Source: Lepas anatifera (taxonomy: Eukaryota; Arthropoda; Thecostraca; Lepadidae). Taken from it: DNA of 64,000 nt. Under the pieces are notes generated by a model. The model had not been told where the DNA came from and made no database searches. It saw nothing but the letters and a program-made list of their open reading frames with translations. Numbering within the stretch: the stretch's first letter is position 1; each line of letters begins with the position of its first letter. The position numbers were made by a program, and so were the translations under genes. Of this stretch, positions 45,926 to 57,289 are shown piece by piece. The stretch spans positions 124,001 through 188,000 of the forward strand of contig JAOTON010000462.1 in the NCBI GenBank assembly GCA_034440635.1. The letters run 5' to 3'.

Positions 45926-46471
45926 CACTCCTGAAAATGGCCCTGAAATACCTATGACACCATGTTTGTTACTCTAGAGTCACGATTTACTCACCCTTTA
46001 GTGCAGATGATCAGTAAGCCGAAATTTTCCCGGAACTTCGCTTTCGTAAATCCAACTGGTGAGCTGCACCTTTGGAAAGTATAGCCCTCTGGTGTCATTG
46101 TTAAAACGCTTACAAAGATAAATTCTGTGGGATAGAGATAAGAAAGAGATAGCAATACAAACGATACAAAGATATATAAGGTAACATAAGATACAAACAT
46201 AAGATACAAAGATACCGAAACCATCCCGGACGTCGGCGAGACCTTAACCAGCATCTATGATGCTGACAGCAACGGCAGCCTTGAGCCTTTACGATGCACC
46301 AGTTTTCGATGTCATATGGTGTCGCCAACTCTCACCGTCTTGGAAGGGTATATATTGGCTCAGGAAGTGCTGGTTGGGTTTTCCCGCCCAGGATTCGAGT
46401 CCCAGTCAGCGGTGTTTGCCGGACAGTGAGGATGGCGCGAGGTATGCTATGGTGGCTACCGCTTTGTAGCT
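45926..46471. other. Unassigned DNA between two minisatellites
   Basis: Contains an AGATACAAAGATA-type A-rich repeat at 46110-46215. No gene recognised. Confidence 0.3.
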
Positions 46472-47442
46472 CAACACGGCTGTCGTCCATAGGTGACAGC
46501 AGGAAAAAAGCCAGATCAACACGGCTGCCGTCCACAGGTGACAGCAGGAACAAAGCCAGATCAACACGGCTGTCGTCCACAAGTGACAGCAGGAACAAAG
46601 CCAGATCAACACGGCTGCCGTCCACAAGTGACAGCAGGAACAAAGCCAGATCAACACGGCTGTCGTCCACAAGTGACAGCAGGAACAAAGCCAGATCAAC
46701 ACGGCTGTCGCCCACAGGTGACAGCAGGAACAAAGCCAGATCAACACGGCTGTCGCCACAGGTGACAGCAGGAACAAAGCCAGATCAACACGGCTGTCGT
46801 CCACAAGTGACAGCAGGAACAAAGCCAGATCAACACGGCTGTCGTCCAAGTGACAGCAGGAACAAAGCCAGATCAACACGGCTGTCGTTCACAAGTGACA
46901 GCAGGAACAAAGCCAGATCAACCGGCTGTGCCACAGGTGACAGAGGAACAAAGCCAGATCAACACGGCTGTCGCCACAGGTGACAGCAGGAACAAAGCCA
47001 GATCAACACGGCTGTCGTCCACAAGTGACAGCAGGAACAAAGCCAGATCAACACGGCTGTCGTCCACAAGTGACAGCAGGAACAAAGCCAGATCAACACG
47101 GCTGTCGTCCAAAGTGACAGCAGGAACAAAGCCAGATCAACACGGCTGCCGTCCAAGTAACAGCAGGAAAAAGCCAGATCAACACGGCTGTCGTCCCAAT
47201 GACAGCAGGAACAAAGCCAGATCAACACGGCTGTCGTCCCAGTGACAGCAGGAACAAAGCCAGATCAACACGGCTGTCGTCCGTGACAGCAGGAACAAAG
47301 CCAGATCAACACGGCTGTCGCCCACAGGTGACAGCAGGAACAAAGCCAGATCAACACGGCTGTCGTCCACAAGTGACAGCAGGAACAAAGCCAGATCAAT
47401 ACGGCTGTCATCCACAGGTGACAGCAGGAACAAAGCCAGATC
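46472..47442. repeat. 45-bp minisatellite, about 21 copies
   Basis: The unit CAACACGGCTGTCGTCCACA plus AGTGACAGCAGGAACAAAGC and CAGAT is well conserved until about 46840. After that, units with 1-4-bp deletions in the CGTCCACAAGTG segment accumulate. Confidence 0.97.
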
Positions 47443-47811
47443 GGCCTTTTTCTGTTCGCCATAGCAGAAATTGCAACACAAATCGCCATATATTTTTCAG
47501 TGCGCATCCAGCATGAGATAAACAATTTTTGTTACCTAAGCCAGTGCTGAAAGAAGCATGCAGTGAATGATTTTTTCCACGTTCTTGAGTGGTCTTACAA
47601 CGCTAGCCAATTTTGCTCCTCCCTGGTAACTAATTGCTTGTTAGAACGTCACCTCCACCATCGAATATTTGGCTGCAACGCATAGCATCTATCAGTTATC
47701 GTGGGTATGGAACTATCCAACTGGAAAAAACTGAAGATTTTGGAATGGCTATTACTGATCTGCTATCTGTAGTATTCGATGTCATTGAGTCACCTGCTTT
47801 ATTTTCATCAG
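47443..47811. other. Unassigned DNA
   Basis: No gene recognised. A frame opening at 47634 continues into the satellite and is discounted. Confidence 0.3.
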
Positions 47812-49130
47812 TTCCCTCTCCGCGTCAGGTTTGCACCCCCTCACCCTCGCCGCGTCAGGTTTGCACCCCCTCACCCTCTCCGCGTCAGGTTTGCACACCC
47901 CCTCACCCTCTCCGCGTCAGGTTTGCACACCCCCTCACCCTCTCCGCGTCAGGTTTGCACTCCCTCACCCTCTCCGCGTCAGGTTTGCACTCCCTCACCC
48001 TCTCCGCGTCAGGTTTGCACTCCGTCACCCTCTCCGCGTCAGGTTTGAACCCCCTCACCCTCTCCGCGTCAGGTTTGCACACCCCCTCACCCTCTCCGCG
48101 TCAGGTTTGCACACCCCCTCAACATCTCCGCGTCAGGTTTGCACCCCTTCACCATCTCTGCGTCAGGTTTGCACTCCCTCACCCTCTCCGCGTCAGGTCT
48201 GCACACCCCCCTCACCCTCTCCGCGTCAGGTTTGCACCCCTTCACCCTCTCCGCGTCAGGTTTGCACCCCTCACCCTCTCCGCGTCAGGTTCTGCACATC
48301 CCCTCACCCTCTCCGCGTCAGGTTTGCACCCCTTCACCCTCTCCGCGTCAGGTTTGCACCCCCTCACCCTCTCCGCGTCAGGTTTGCACCCCCTCACCCT
48401 CTCCGCGTCAGTTCTGCACACACCCCTCAACCTCTACGGGTCAGGTTTGCACTCCCTCACCCTCTCCGCGTCAGGTTTGCACCCCCTCACCCTCTACGCG
48501 TCAGGTTTGCACCCCCTCACCCTCTCCGCGTCAGTTCTGCACATCCCCCTCACCCTCTCCGCGTCAGTTCTGCACACCCCCTCACCCTCTCCGCGTCAGG
48601 TTTGCACCCCTTCACCCTCTCCGCGTCAGGTTTGCACTCCCTCACCCTCTCCGCGTCAGGTTTGCACTCCCTCACCCTCTCCGCGTCAGTTCTGCACATC
48701 CACCTCACCCTCTCCGCGTCAGTTCTGCACATCCCCCTCACCCTCTCCGCGTCAGGTCTGCACACCCCGCTCACCCTCTCCGCGTCAGTTCTGCACATCC
48801 CCTCACCCTCTCCGCGTCAGTTCTGCACATCCCCTCACCCTCTCAGCGTCAGGTTTGCACTCCCCCTCACCCTCTCCGCGTCAGGTCTGCACACCCCACT
48901 CACCCTCTCCGCGTCAGGTCTGCACACCCCCTCACCCTCTCCGCGTCAGGTTTGCACCCCTCACCCTCTCCGCGTCAGTTCTGCACATCCCCGCTCACCC
49001 TCTCCGCGTCAGGTCTGCACACCCCCTCACCCTCTCCGCGTCAGGTTTGCACCCCCTCACCCTCTCCGCGTCAGTTCTGCACATCCCCGCTCACCCTCTC
49101 CGCGTCAGGTCTGCACACCCTGCTCACCCC
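47812..49130. repeat. 30-bp minisatellite, about 44 copies
   Basis: The unit CCCTCACCCTCTCCGCGTCA plus GGTTTGCACC has variants GGTCTGCACACC and GTTCTGCACATCC that change unit length by 1-3 bp. The resulting 518- and 474-codon plus-strand frames are stop-free only because of the unit. Confidence 0.97.
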
Positions 49131-50320
49131 CGCCGGTGCTCGGACCATTCCTCAGCATCGACCCTCCCGCAGGAAGTGGGCGGAGCGTAGCGGTGACCTC
49201 AGCTGACCCACCACCACTCGGCCGTCATTTGCCGGCCGGGCTGCCACAGAAATGATAGACTGTGCCGCCTGCGCGTCGCTGTCCTCCGTAATTGATGATA
49301 GGGGTAATGCGCGGTGGTGCGCGCGCCGGCCCAGCCGCGGCCCGTCGTCAGCGGCGAAGCAGCCACCGCCGAGCTAGCTCCCAACTCGTCATTAACGATG
49401 ATTGACTCGTGAGCTGCCCGCCGCAGCGCCCCCTGTTTGAATACGAAATCGGTTGGTTAGCTGAGAGCGGTACAACGCCAGCCTGATGTCGAGCACTTGG
49501 AGAAGACACGGCGCGCAGCAGGGTGCCCTAATATGCCCGATGATGCTCCGGGAGGCTGCAGAAAAACTGCACCGGTGCGTAGTAAATGAGGGGGTGCGGA
49601 GCCTGGCATGCATGGTCGAGGCCCGTGGAAAGCTGGGGCGCTGACCAGTAGGGCAGACCTCCAGCAGTGTTCCAAGTATTCGAACCGCTCTCACTGGATA
49701 TGTCAGGGCGTATGTTTTCCTATCATGACTGGGCTTATCTGGGAATAATCGTTAACTCGTTTGTCGGCTCCTTGTCTCACATTTTACAACCTAGTCGAAT
49801 AATTTCACCTGCTGCTCGCTAGTGACCTCCCGCCGGTACTAAAACGGGCTCAGTTTTATACTGCAAGACGTGTTGATTCAATAAGGCTGGAAAGCTCATC
49901 AGCTTATCGATTTTCGATAGCCAAACCGCCCATCGGCATACAACGCGGCCGTTCTACACCTTGTAAGGCTGATGTACGGCAACTGCATGCCACTCCAACA
50001 TGAAACCAACCGCGGCCAGTGCTGCAGAACTGCAGGCCATCACAGCATTGGTAATTGGCCGGGTCGGCGGGTCAGCCGCTTCCTGTCTTGGCAGTGATTG
50101 GACAAAACTGTTGCATGGTTATCATTACTCTTCGTGCAATACAGAGCGATTAAAGAAATTCCTGTGATTTTATGGCTTTAAGTCTTGCATGTGTCGAATA
50201 GCATTCCGGTGCTGGTCTCTTCTCGTTAACAGACCGTGTTTAATTTGCCTTGCCGGTAAGAGTGCAACGAAAACTGTCTCTTCATTACCCATAAAAACAT
50301 ACTTTTATTTAAAAAGTAAT
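49131..50320. other. CpG-rich unique DNA then AT-rich unassigned DNA
   Basis: Positions 49131-49430 are strongly CpG-rich (GGTGCGCGCGCCGGCCC near 49316). No gene, RNA or repeat is identified up to 50320. Confidence 0.3.
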
Positions 50321-50328
50321 GATATAGC

Positions 50329-50479
50329 CACTGGCGGCAGAATTAGGGCAAAGGGCAGCGGGGCACAGTGCCTCTCCCCTTAATTTTTAACACGGACCCT
50401 ATTAAGTTGACTGGAAAGAAATGGGTTGAAAAGCTCATGGTGCCCCCGCCCCTTAAATTCGGAGGTTCCGCCGTCACTG
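50329..50479. mobile_element. Degenerate hAT-like MITE, 151 bp
   Basis: The left end CACTGGCGGCAGAA and the inverted right end CAGTGACGGCGGAA agree at 11 of 14 positions. The flanks GATATAGC and GCGAGAGC share 5 of 8 bases. Confidence 0.5.
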
Positions 50480-50487
50480 GCGAGAGC

Positions 50488-51194
50488 CATGTACAATTAC
50501 ATTTTAAGTACTTTTGCCTACCCTTCGACGCTTAAAACACACGCTCGTGAAATTAAGGACGTGCAAGATCCCGCGTACTCAATGAAGGTAAAACACAAGA
50601 GGCCGTTTTTAACGTACAAGATGTCGATTGAAATCTCGAGAATAATAGCTTAGTTGAACCCATTGAACATTTTTAGCAGGGTATAAGTAACAGAGGATCA
50701 CAGTTGTGCTATTTTTTACGGATCTTCCATGAGAGGTGGCTGCCTAGTCGGGCCCTCTCAGGTCATTCAGCTGGGTGCCGTGTTGAGGCCGGCAGCGGGC
50801 GCGGTCCACATGTCAGTCGCCGCTGCTCCCGATTTCACAACACACTGGAACGGCCGCACCTCCAGGCCTGTAGGCACCGGCCAATTTACCCATCGCCGCC
50901 AAACCCGGCCAGCGCTAGAGCGCTGATGTCGACACGTCAGCCCGCAGCGCCACCAGTCAGACTGACGTCACGTCACGCGCACCTGCGTAGTATGCCAGCC
51001 CGCATCAAACAGCCACGCGTCAAACTGACGTCACGTCACGCGCACCTGCGTGGTATGGTGCACATCTGTTGTGCTCGTGATGATGCTTGCACGGGATGCC
51101 ATTGGATGATGGTGGGAACGCAATCTCCATGACTCCAAATTTTTAGATTATGGCGCGCTACGTGACCAATGAAAGCATATTTATGTTCTTCTTT
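50488..51194. other. Unassigned DNA with a 63-bp CRE-bearing duplication
   Basis: ACTGACGTCACGTCACGCGC followed by ACCTGCGT occurs at 50961-50988 and again at 51024-51051. Each copy has a perfect TGACGTCA (50963, 51026). The surrounding DNA is CpG-rich. No coding evidence. Confidence 0.45.
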
Positions 51195-51527
51195 AGATTT
51201 TGTCCAAGTTTGTTGCAAGCTTGTTTTTGTCGAGGTTCGACTAAAGGCATCAGGGGACTTGTCGCAACCCGGACGCCTCCATCTGAAACTCCCGCAATAA
51301 AGGGAGAATTTAGAAGCCAAAGTTTAACGTTTAACAAACTAGAGGGACGGCTACCCCGCTCAGGTCACCCTCTCACCAGTCAGTTGCCAGTCCACCTACG
51401 TCGGGTAAATATTGAGCGCCGGAGCGTCTCCGGGAAACCGATCCCGAGCCTGGACACACACACTGCCACTGCATGTTTCTGAGCAGCGGCCCGGAGCCCA
51501 GAGCCCTACCAACTGAGCTACCGGGGC
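51195..51527 (-). repeat. tRNA-derived SINE, copy 2, with tRNA head
   Basis: On the minus strand, starting at 51527, CGCCCCGGTAGCTCAGTTGG carries a good A box (TAGCTCAGTTGG). A weak B-box-like GGGATCGGTTTCCC follows about 80 bp on. The body matches 34385-34690. A tRNA-like head plus an unrelated body is the standard SINE plan. Confidence 0.75.
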
Positions 51528-52240
51528 GGCAATTTTAGCAATTATCATCACTATGGGTTTCATTTTCATTGATGCATAACTTCTGTCGGATCGTATTGAG
51601 GATCAAATCCCGTGGTGACCTATAGCACCGACCTCACACCTGACCCACATCGATCTGCTCCACACAGAGCTGCCAGCTCGGCCTTTTGGTTGGGTTGAGT
51701 CTTGATTGTCGCACCGCCGCTCGCCGACTCCGGCGCCATCTGGTAAACACTGGGCAGGCCCGTCTCCCTCCTCTCCAACATCGCCATGTAATGGCGCGAT
51801 GGCAGCGCTGGATCAGAGCTGCCACACCCGGTAATCTGGTGCCGGTGGCAGTAATGGCCGGCCCGGTACCAGCAGTGCGCGCGTTCAGCTGACCCTCCGG
51901 CGGGGATGGCGACAGGCCTGAGATTACCGGGTGTCGTGTCTGCCAGCTCGGAGCTGACACTGGCGCCGCCCGTATACCAGCGCCAGACCTCCACATGTGC
52001 TGCACCATGATGACCGATGACTCGCAGCGTGTGCCGGCCGGCGGAGCACGTGCCAACCGGGCCTCGGCAGCTACTGCACTGGCAGCTAGTCTTGGAACGT
52101 GCAGGCCGCCACAGCAGACTCTTATTGTAGGCGTTTCTCTCATGGTGGATTATTCAGCGTACACCTTGCACCATATTCTCTTTTTATATATCTACTGCAC
52201 TTCCAACGGGCCAGCTCTATCCAAATCAGAGAAGATATCT
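51528..52240. other. Unassigned CpG-rich DNA
   Basis: Overlapping open frames on both strands between 51620 and 52143 have no recognisable domain. GC composition probably explains them. Confidence 0.3.
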
Positions 52241-52756
52241 CCACCGGGACACTGCCGAGACACACTGCCGGGACATGGAACCACTCCTCCGCCGGGACAC
52301 TCTGCCGGGACATGGAACCACTCCTCCGCCGAGACACTCTGCCGGGACATGGAACCACTCCTCCGCCGGGACACTGCCGGGACATGGAACCACTCCTCCG
52401 CCGGGACACACTGCCGGGACATGGAACCACTCCTCCGCCGGGACACTCTGCCGGGATATGGAACCACTCCTCCGCTGGGACACTGCCGGGACATGGAACC
52501 ACTCCTCCGCCGGGACACTCTACCGGGACATGGAACCACTCTTCGGCCGGGACACTCTGCCGGGACATGGAACCACTCCTCGGCCGGGACACCTGCCGGA
52601 ACATGGAACCACTCCTCCGCCGGGACACTGCCGGGACATGGAATCACTCCTCCGCCGGGACACTCTGCCGGAACATGGAACCACTCCTCCGCCGGGACAC
52701 GGCCGGGACATGGAACCACTCCTCCGCCGGGACACTCTGCCGGGACATGGAACCAC
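52241..52756. repeat. 37-bp minisatellite with 32-34-bp variants, about 14 copies
   Basis: The unit CGCCGGGACACTCTGCCGGG plus ACATGGAACCACTCCTC alternates with shorter units in which ACACTCTGCC becomes ACACTGCC. Confidence 0.95.
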
Positions 52757-53530
52757 GCACTCACAGTGAAAACTGAACCCACGCGCCCTGCAGTCCTGGT
52801 ACAAGTCCGCGTTGTCAGCCACCACGGCATCACAGCCCACATTTAATAAATCACATTCTGAGATCCCCAAGTGGGGCTTATACACTTCCTTCTCGTCACA
52901 AGTGCGTTAATTTTGTACCAAGTCATCCAAACACACATTGCATTTGCCATGGCTTTCGATACGCTGTCCTGAATCTTGTGAGCCATCACAATATTTCCCC
53001 GTGGCCCTGGCTGTCACTTACGTTACCTGTAAGCCATGTTCTGGCCAGATTTGTTATATCAGAAGCCAGACTTCTAAATATGATACGTACGCTAAATTTC
53101 CAGTGCTTTCGGAAGATTGTGTCTACTTACCATGCTCTTCTTCTAAAATGTGCTTTGCCCAAAATTCGCGAATGCCAATTTTTAAAGAGATTTCCCGGGT
53201 GTGGCTGCACTCTACCCCAAACGTGGCATATTCGTCGCTGCCATGTGCTCTAGTTTGCCACCCTGCTACCCAATCCTGTCACCCTCCTTTGTTTTGAAGA
53301 AAAAGAATCCAATTACCATTGGATGGGGTCGCAGTGTGCTGGTGGTGTTGGCCGGTCCATTTTCTTAGTAGTGACGCGTCGGCGGCGGCGCGGCTGTGGG
53401 CCTGTTGTCGGCCGGCCAGTGCCCTGCTGAGTTCAGAGACGGCTCCCCAGTTCCAGGCCTAATTACCCCGGTCCGTACCAGCGGCCAAACAAGTCATTAA
53501 TCTGTCTGGCCGGAGGCACTTTGGTGGTGA
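52757..53530. other. Unassigned DNA
   Basis: The plus-strand frame 52938-53297 (119 codons, Cys-rich) matches nothing I know. GC-rich after 53340. Confidence 0.3.
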
Positions 53531-54799
53531 GGACTGGCACTCTTCAGTGTCCGCGCGTCGTACGTTAGACAAGGACCGGCACTCTACAGAGTGTCCGCGG
53601 GTCGTACGTCAGACAAGGACCGGCGCTCTGCAGTGTCCACGGGTCGTACGTTAGACAAGGACCGGCGCTCTGCAGAGTGTCCACGGGCCGTACGTTAGAC
53701 AAGGACCGGCACTCTCGTGTCCGCGGGTCGTACGTCAGACAAGGACCGGCGCTCTGCAGTGTCCACGGGTCGTACGTTAGACAAGGACCGGCGCTCTACA
53801 GTGTGTCCGCGGGTCGTACGTCAGACAAGGACCGGCGCTCTGCAGAGTGTCCACGGGCCGTACGTTAGACAAGGACCGGCGCTCTGCAGTGTCCATGGGT
53901 CGTACGTTAGACAAGGACCGGCGCTCTGCAGTGTCCACTGCCTGTGTCAGACAAGGACCGGCGCTCTGCAGATGTCCATGCCTTGTCAGACAGGACCGGC
54001 GCTCTGCGAGTGTCCGCGGGCCGTACGTTAGACAAGGACCGGCGCTCTGCAATGTCCATGGGTCGTACGTTAGACAAGGACCGGCGCTCTGCAGTGTCCA
54101 CGTGCCGTGTCGACAAGGACCGGCGCTCTGCGAGTGTCCGCGGGCCGTACGTTAGACAAGGACCGGCGCTCTGCAGTGTCCATGGGTCGTACGTTAGACA
54201 GGACCGGTGCTCTGCAGTGTCCACTGCCTGTGTCAGACAAGGACCGGCGCTCTCAAGGTCCATTGCCTGTGTCAGACAAGGACCGGCGCTCTGCAGTGTC
54301 CACGGGTCGTACGTTAGACAAGGACCGGCGCTCTGCAGAGTGTCCACGGGCCGTACGTTAGACAAGGACCGGCGCTCTGCAGAGTGTCCACGGGCCGTAC
54401 GTTAGACAAGGACCGGCGCTCTGCAGAGTGTCCATGTGCCGTGTGTCAGACAAGGACCGGCGCTCTGCAGAGTGTCCAGTGCCGTGTGTCAGACAAGGAC
54501 CGGCGCTCTGCAGAGTGTCCGCGGGCCGTACGTTAGACAAGGACCGGCGCTCTACAGTGTCCGCGGGCCGTACGTTAGACAAGGACCGGCGCTCTGCAGT
54601 GTCCATGGGCCGTGTGTCAGACAAGGACCGGCGCTCTGCAAGTGTCCACGGGCCGTACGTTAGACAAGGACCGGCACTCTACGAGTGTCCGCGGGCCGTA
54701 CGTTAGACAAGGACCGGCGCTCTGCAGAGTGTCCACGGGCCATACGTTAGACAAGGACCGGCGCTCTGCAGAGTGTCCGCGCGTCGTAGGTTAGACAAG
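53531..54799. repeat. 42-44-bp minisatellite, about 29 copies
   Basis: The unit GTCCGCGGGTCGTACGTTAG plus ACAAGGACCGGCGCTCTGCA(GA) is variable in the GTCC...CGTACG half (forms with TGCCTGTGTCAG or GCCGTGTGTCAG). The ACAAGGACCGGCGCTCT half is nearly invariant. Confidence 0.95.
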
Positions 54800-55631
54800 A
54801 ATAAATATTTGTGCACCAATGTTGAGCTGGTGTGAATTTGTTTCTTAATTTGTTGTTAGGGGAGGAAAAAAGGTGAAACCTGTCACCAACCAGAACTCAA
54901 ATATCCAACATTGTCACACCTAGGATACGTTGCATGATGACACGACACGACATACAAAGCTGAGAAAAACAGTCACAAGTGTAGGGATGGATCCTGAATT
55001 TCAGGAACTCATGTGGAGCTTCCCAAAACTTTATGACTGCAGATCAGCCATGGAAGAGACAATCTGTTTTATTTTCTGATGACTAGTTGACTTTTTTAAA
55101 AAGAAGGTTCAGAGTATTCCCATTTTTCGGAACAAACATGGGAAAATGATACCCATTATTGGGTATTTAGTGATTTTTGGGAAAGCTCATCTCATTTTGC
55201 CCGACTGACACTGTCCATGACCACTGACCAGGTCTATCGAAAGCAAATATTTAAAAAAAAATACTGCCACAGACTATGTAGACTCAATGGGCATAGAACA
55301 GGGGCGGGTAGGGTGCCATGCCCCCAATGTTCAACATTTTAACAGCTGATTCTATGGCGCTGACTCGAAAGAGACAACTTCATAATACACTGTGCCCCCC
55401 ATGTTTTCTGGACGTTCCTACCTCTGCATTAGAATGGGTGTGGCTAATTCCAAACTGTCGCCGGCCTGGTGCAGCTTCGGTACTGACTGTCGCTGCCGAA
55501 GGGCATTGCTGCCGTAAGCGCTGCGGTGTGTGCTGCTGGAAGTAGGAAAGGGACGTGACTACTAATCAGACAATTTCAGGCCACTTAATTCATTCGCCAC
55601 AAAGTCTTATCTATTGAATTGTCTATCGAGG
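54800..55631. other. Unassigned AT-rich DNA
   Basis: No gene, RNA or repeat recognised. Confidence 0.3.
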
Positions 55632-55886
55632 CATAGACGGATACAAGCTTTCCGATTGCGTGGGAAAGGGGCACATAGGCGGGAGGCGCCATCTGGACCA
55701 TGGGGACGCCTTTTTGGGCGGTAAAACCTATCGTGGTCCGTGGGGGCACTGGTCTCGAGGGGGGAGTAGGAGGCGACCTTTCAGGTGGCGCCATCGACCT
55801 TTCAGGGGGCCCCTTAACCACTTCAGGGGAAGGTGAGGGTTAATAGGGGGGGTCAAATGTCCTCTTGCCCCCTAGATTTGCCTATG
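55632..55886 (+). mobile_element. CATAGGCGGATCC-type MITE copy
   Basis: The ends are CATAGACGGATAC and GATTTGCCTATG. The flanks TATCGAGG and TATCAAAG agree at 6 of 8 bases. The interior GGCGCCATCTGGACC and CGACCTTTCAGGGGG match 28109-28401. Confidence 0.7.
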
Positions 55887-56694
55887 TATCAAAGCTTTTA
55901 GCAGAGGGAAGACCTGGCTCTCTGGGAGCTTTGTTTTTTATTCCGCAGCTGCCTAAATTCCGATTTCGTAGAGGTTTTCTGTCGCACTTAATGATTTCGC
56001 TACCCACGGTCTGTCGCAATCCCAGGCTGGTGAGGTGCGGATTCTGTTTACCACTTGCCGTTGGTGTGCGTTAAAGGGTGGAAATAAAAATGTCACAGCA
56101 GCGTTTAGTATTCCGTTTTCAGTCCCTATTCTTTGTACAAAACGTGGCCAGTGTGCAGGCTTAAACTAACAGCTGGCTTATTCTGCCCAGAAGCAGCCCT
56201 AGGGAAATCGTTTGAAACTATTCCGGGGGCGACCCTCAGAGACCAACTCCGATTCATGTCCGCCTGCCAATACAACAATAGTCGCTTAGACTTCATAAAG
56301 CTAGTCAAGCGCCTTGTCAAATGTATTCTAGATTAATGACCACTAGAGAACGGTCCACGCCGCAGCCATTACAGCGGGGCCCCGCCGCTCAATCTCTGGC
56401 GCGGGCTGATAGCTGTGATGGCCAGACTTCACGTCTGGCTGAAATCATATTGGAAAAGAACTGATCGTCAGTGATGAAATGTGGACCAATCTCAGCGCAT
56501 CGTAAACTAATGACCGCCTGGAATGCAGTGTGCCAATTTCTGACTAGTGGCATCCGTGCTACTGCCGCATATTGATGATGTGTCTAAACTCCTTGTGGGT
56601 CGGATGGGAGGTTAAAGCCTGTCTAAAATATGCACTATTCCCACTATGCGATCAAATCTGAATGAAGGACTAGATTTGTAGAAATAGTAAACGT
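55887..56694. other. Unassigned DNA
   Basis: No gene or repeat recognised. Confidence 0.3.
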
Positions 56695-56755
56695 TTTCGT
56701 TAACTGAAAGGTTTATTACTACTCAAAGCCAAAGGTTGTATGTATCATACGACCG

Positions 56756-56786
56756 GTTTCGGGGACATCTCGGTCCCATTATCAAG
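56756..56786 (-). ncRNA. Hammerhead-ribozyme-like core, degenerate
   Basis: On the minus strand the order is TTGATAA, then GGGAC-CGAGAT-GTCCC (5-bp stem, 6-nt loop), then GAAAC. This mirrors the hammerhead core CUGAUGA / stem II / GAAA with two substitutions in the first box. The sequence after GAAAC contains GTATG-ATA-CATAC, another small hairpin. Hammerheads occur in Penelope-like elements and other retroelements; no reverse transcriptase lies nearby. Probably an inactive relic. Confidence 0.3.
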
Positions 56787-57289
56787 TGACAAAAACAAGA
56801 TATAATAGCACTCACTACATAGCTATATAAAGCGCATTTCGGTAAACTCGATCTGGATTAGTCTTTGCCATGCTCGCGAACTGGATGGGGCCTCGGAGGC
56901 CCCCTCACCTGTTTTTCCAAGGTGGCCGGAGAACCGGTCGAAGCCAAAATACGATACTCGGCCACATTTGAGAAAATTTAACGGCGCGTCGAATGGCGAA
57001 CAAATTTGTAAAATCAGTCAAAACTGTTTTGACTTATAGGCTTTCAAGGTCAGACCGGCATTTTGACATCGGCTCAATCGCGCAGTCGGACCAGTTCACT
57101 TGCATTGAAGACCGAGTGGTGACGTCATAACGCCATATAACCGGGATGATATATCAAGGTCACCTCACAATGAAAGTCAAGGTCACAGGTCAAGGTCATA
57201 TCTGCTCTTTTAAGTTCATTAATATCAGTGCTTCCGGTCAAATAGTGTTTCTCCGGTCTGACGTATATTATGCCATGACGTCATAGTTA

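Noticed and set aside
44909..45957. Frames of 333 and 227 codons (SWIRDGLRRQ repeats)
   Set aside because: 34-bp tandem repeat, open in several phases.
47634..49255. Plus-strand frames of 518, 474 and 355 codons (PSPSPRQVCT repeats)
   Set aside because: A 30-bp satellite without stops in three frames, with unit-length changes that shift frame freely. There is no selection for a protein.
53677..54794. Multiple overlapping frames (GRTLDKDRRSA repeats) on both strands
   Set aside because: By-product of the 42-44-bp minisatellite.
53531..54799. CRISPR-like array (repeat about 17-20 bp, spacer about 24 bp)
   Set aside because: The 'spacer' part is itself repeated among units, the genome is eukaryotic, and no cas gene is present. 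It is a minisatellite.
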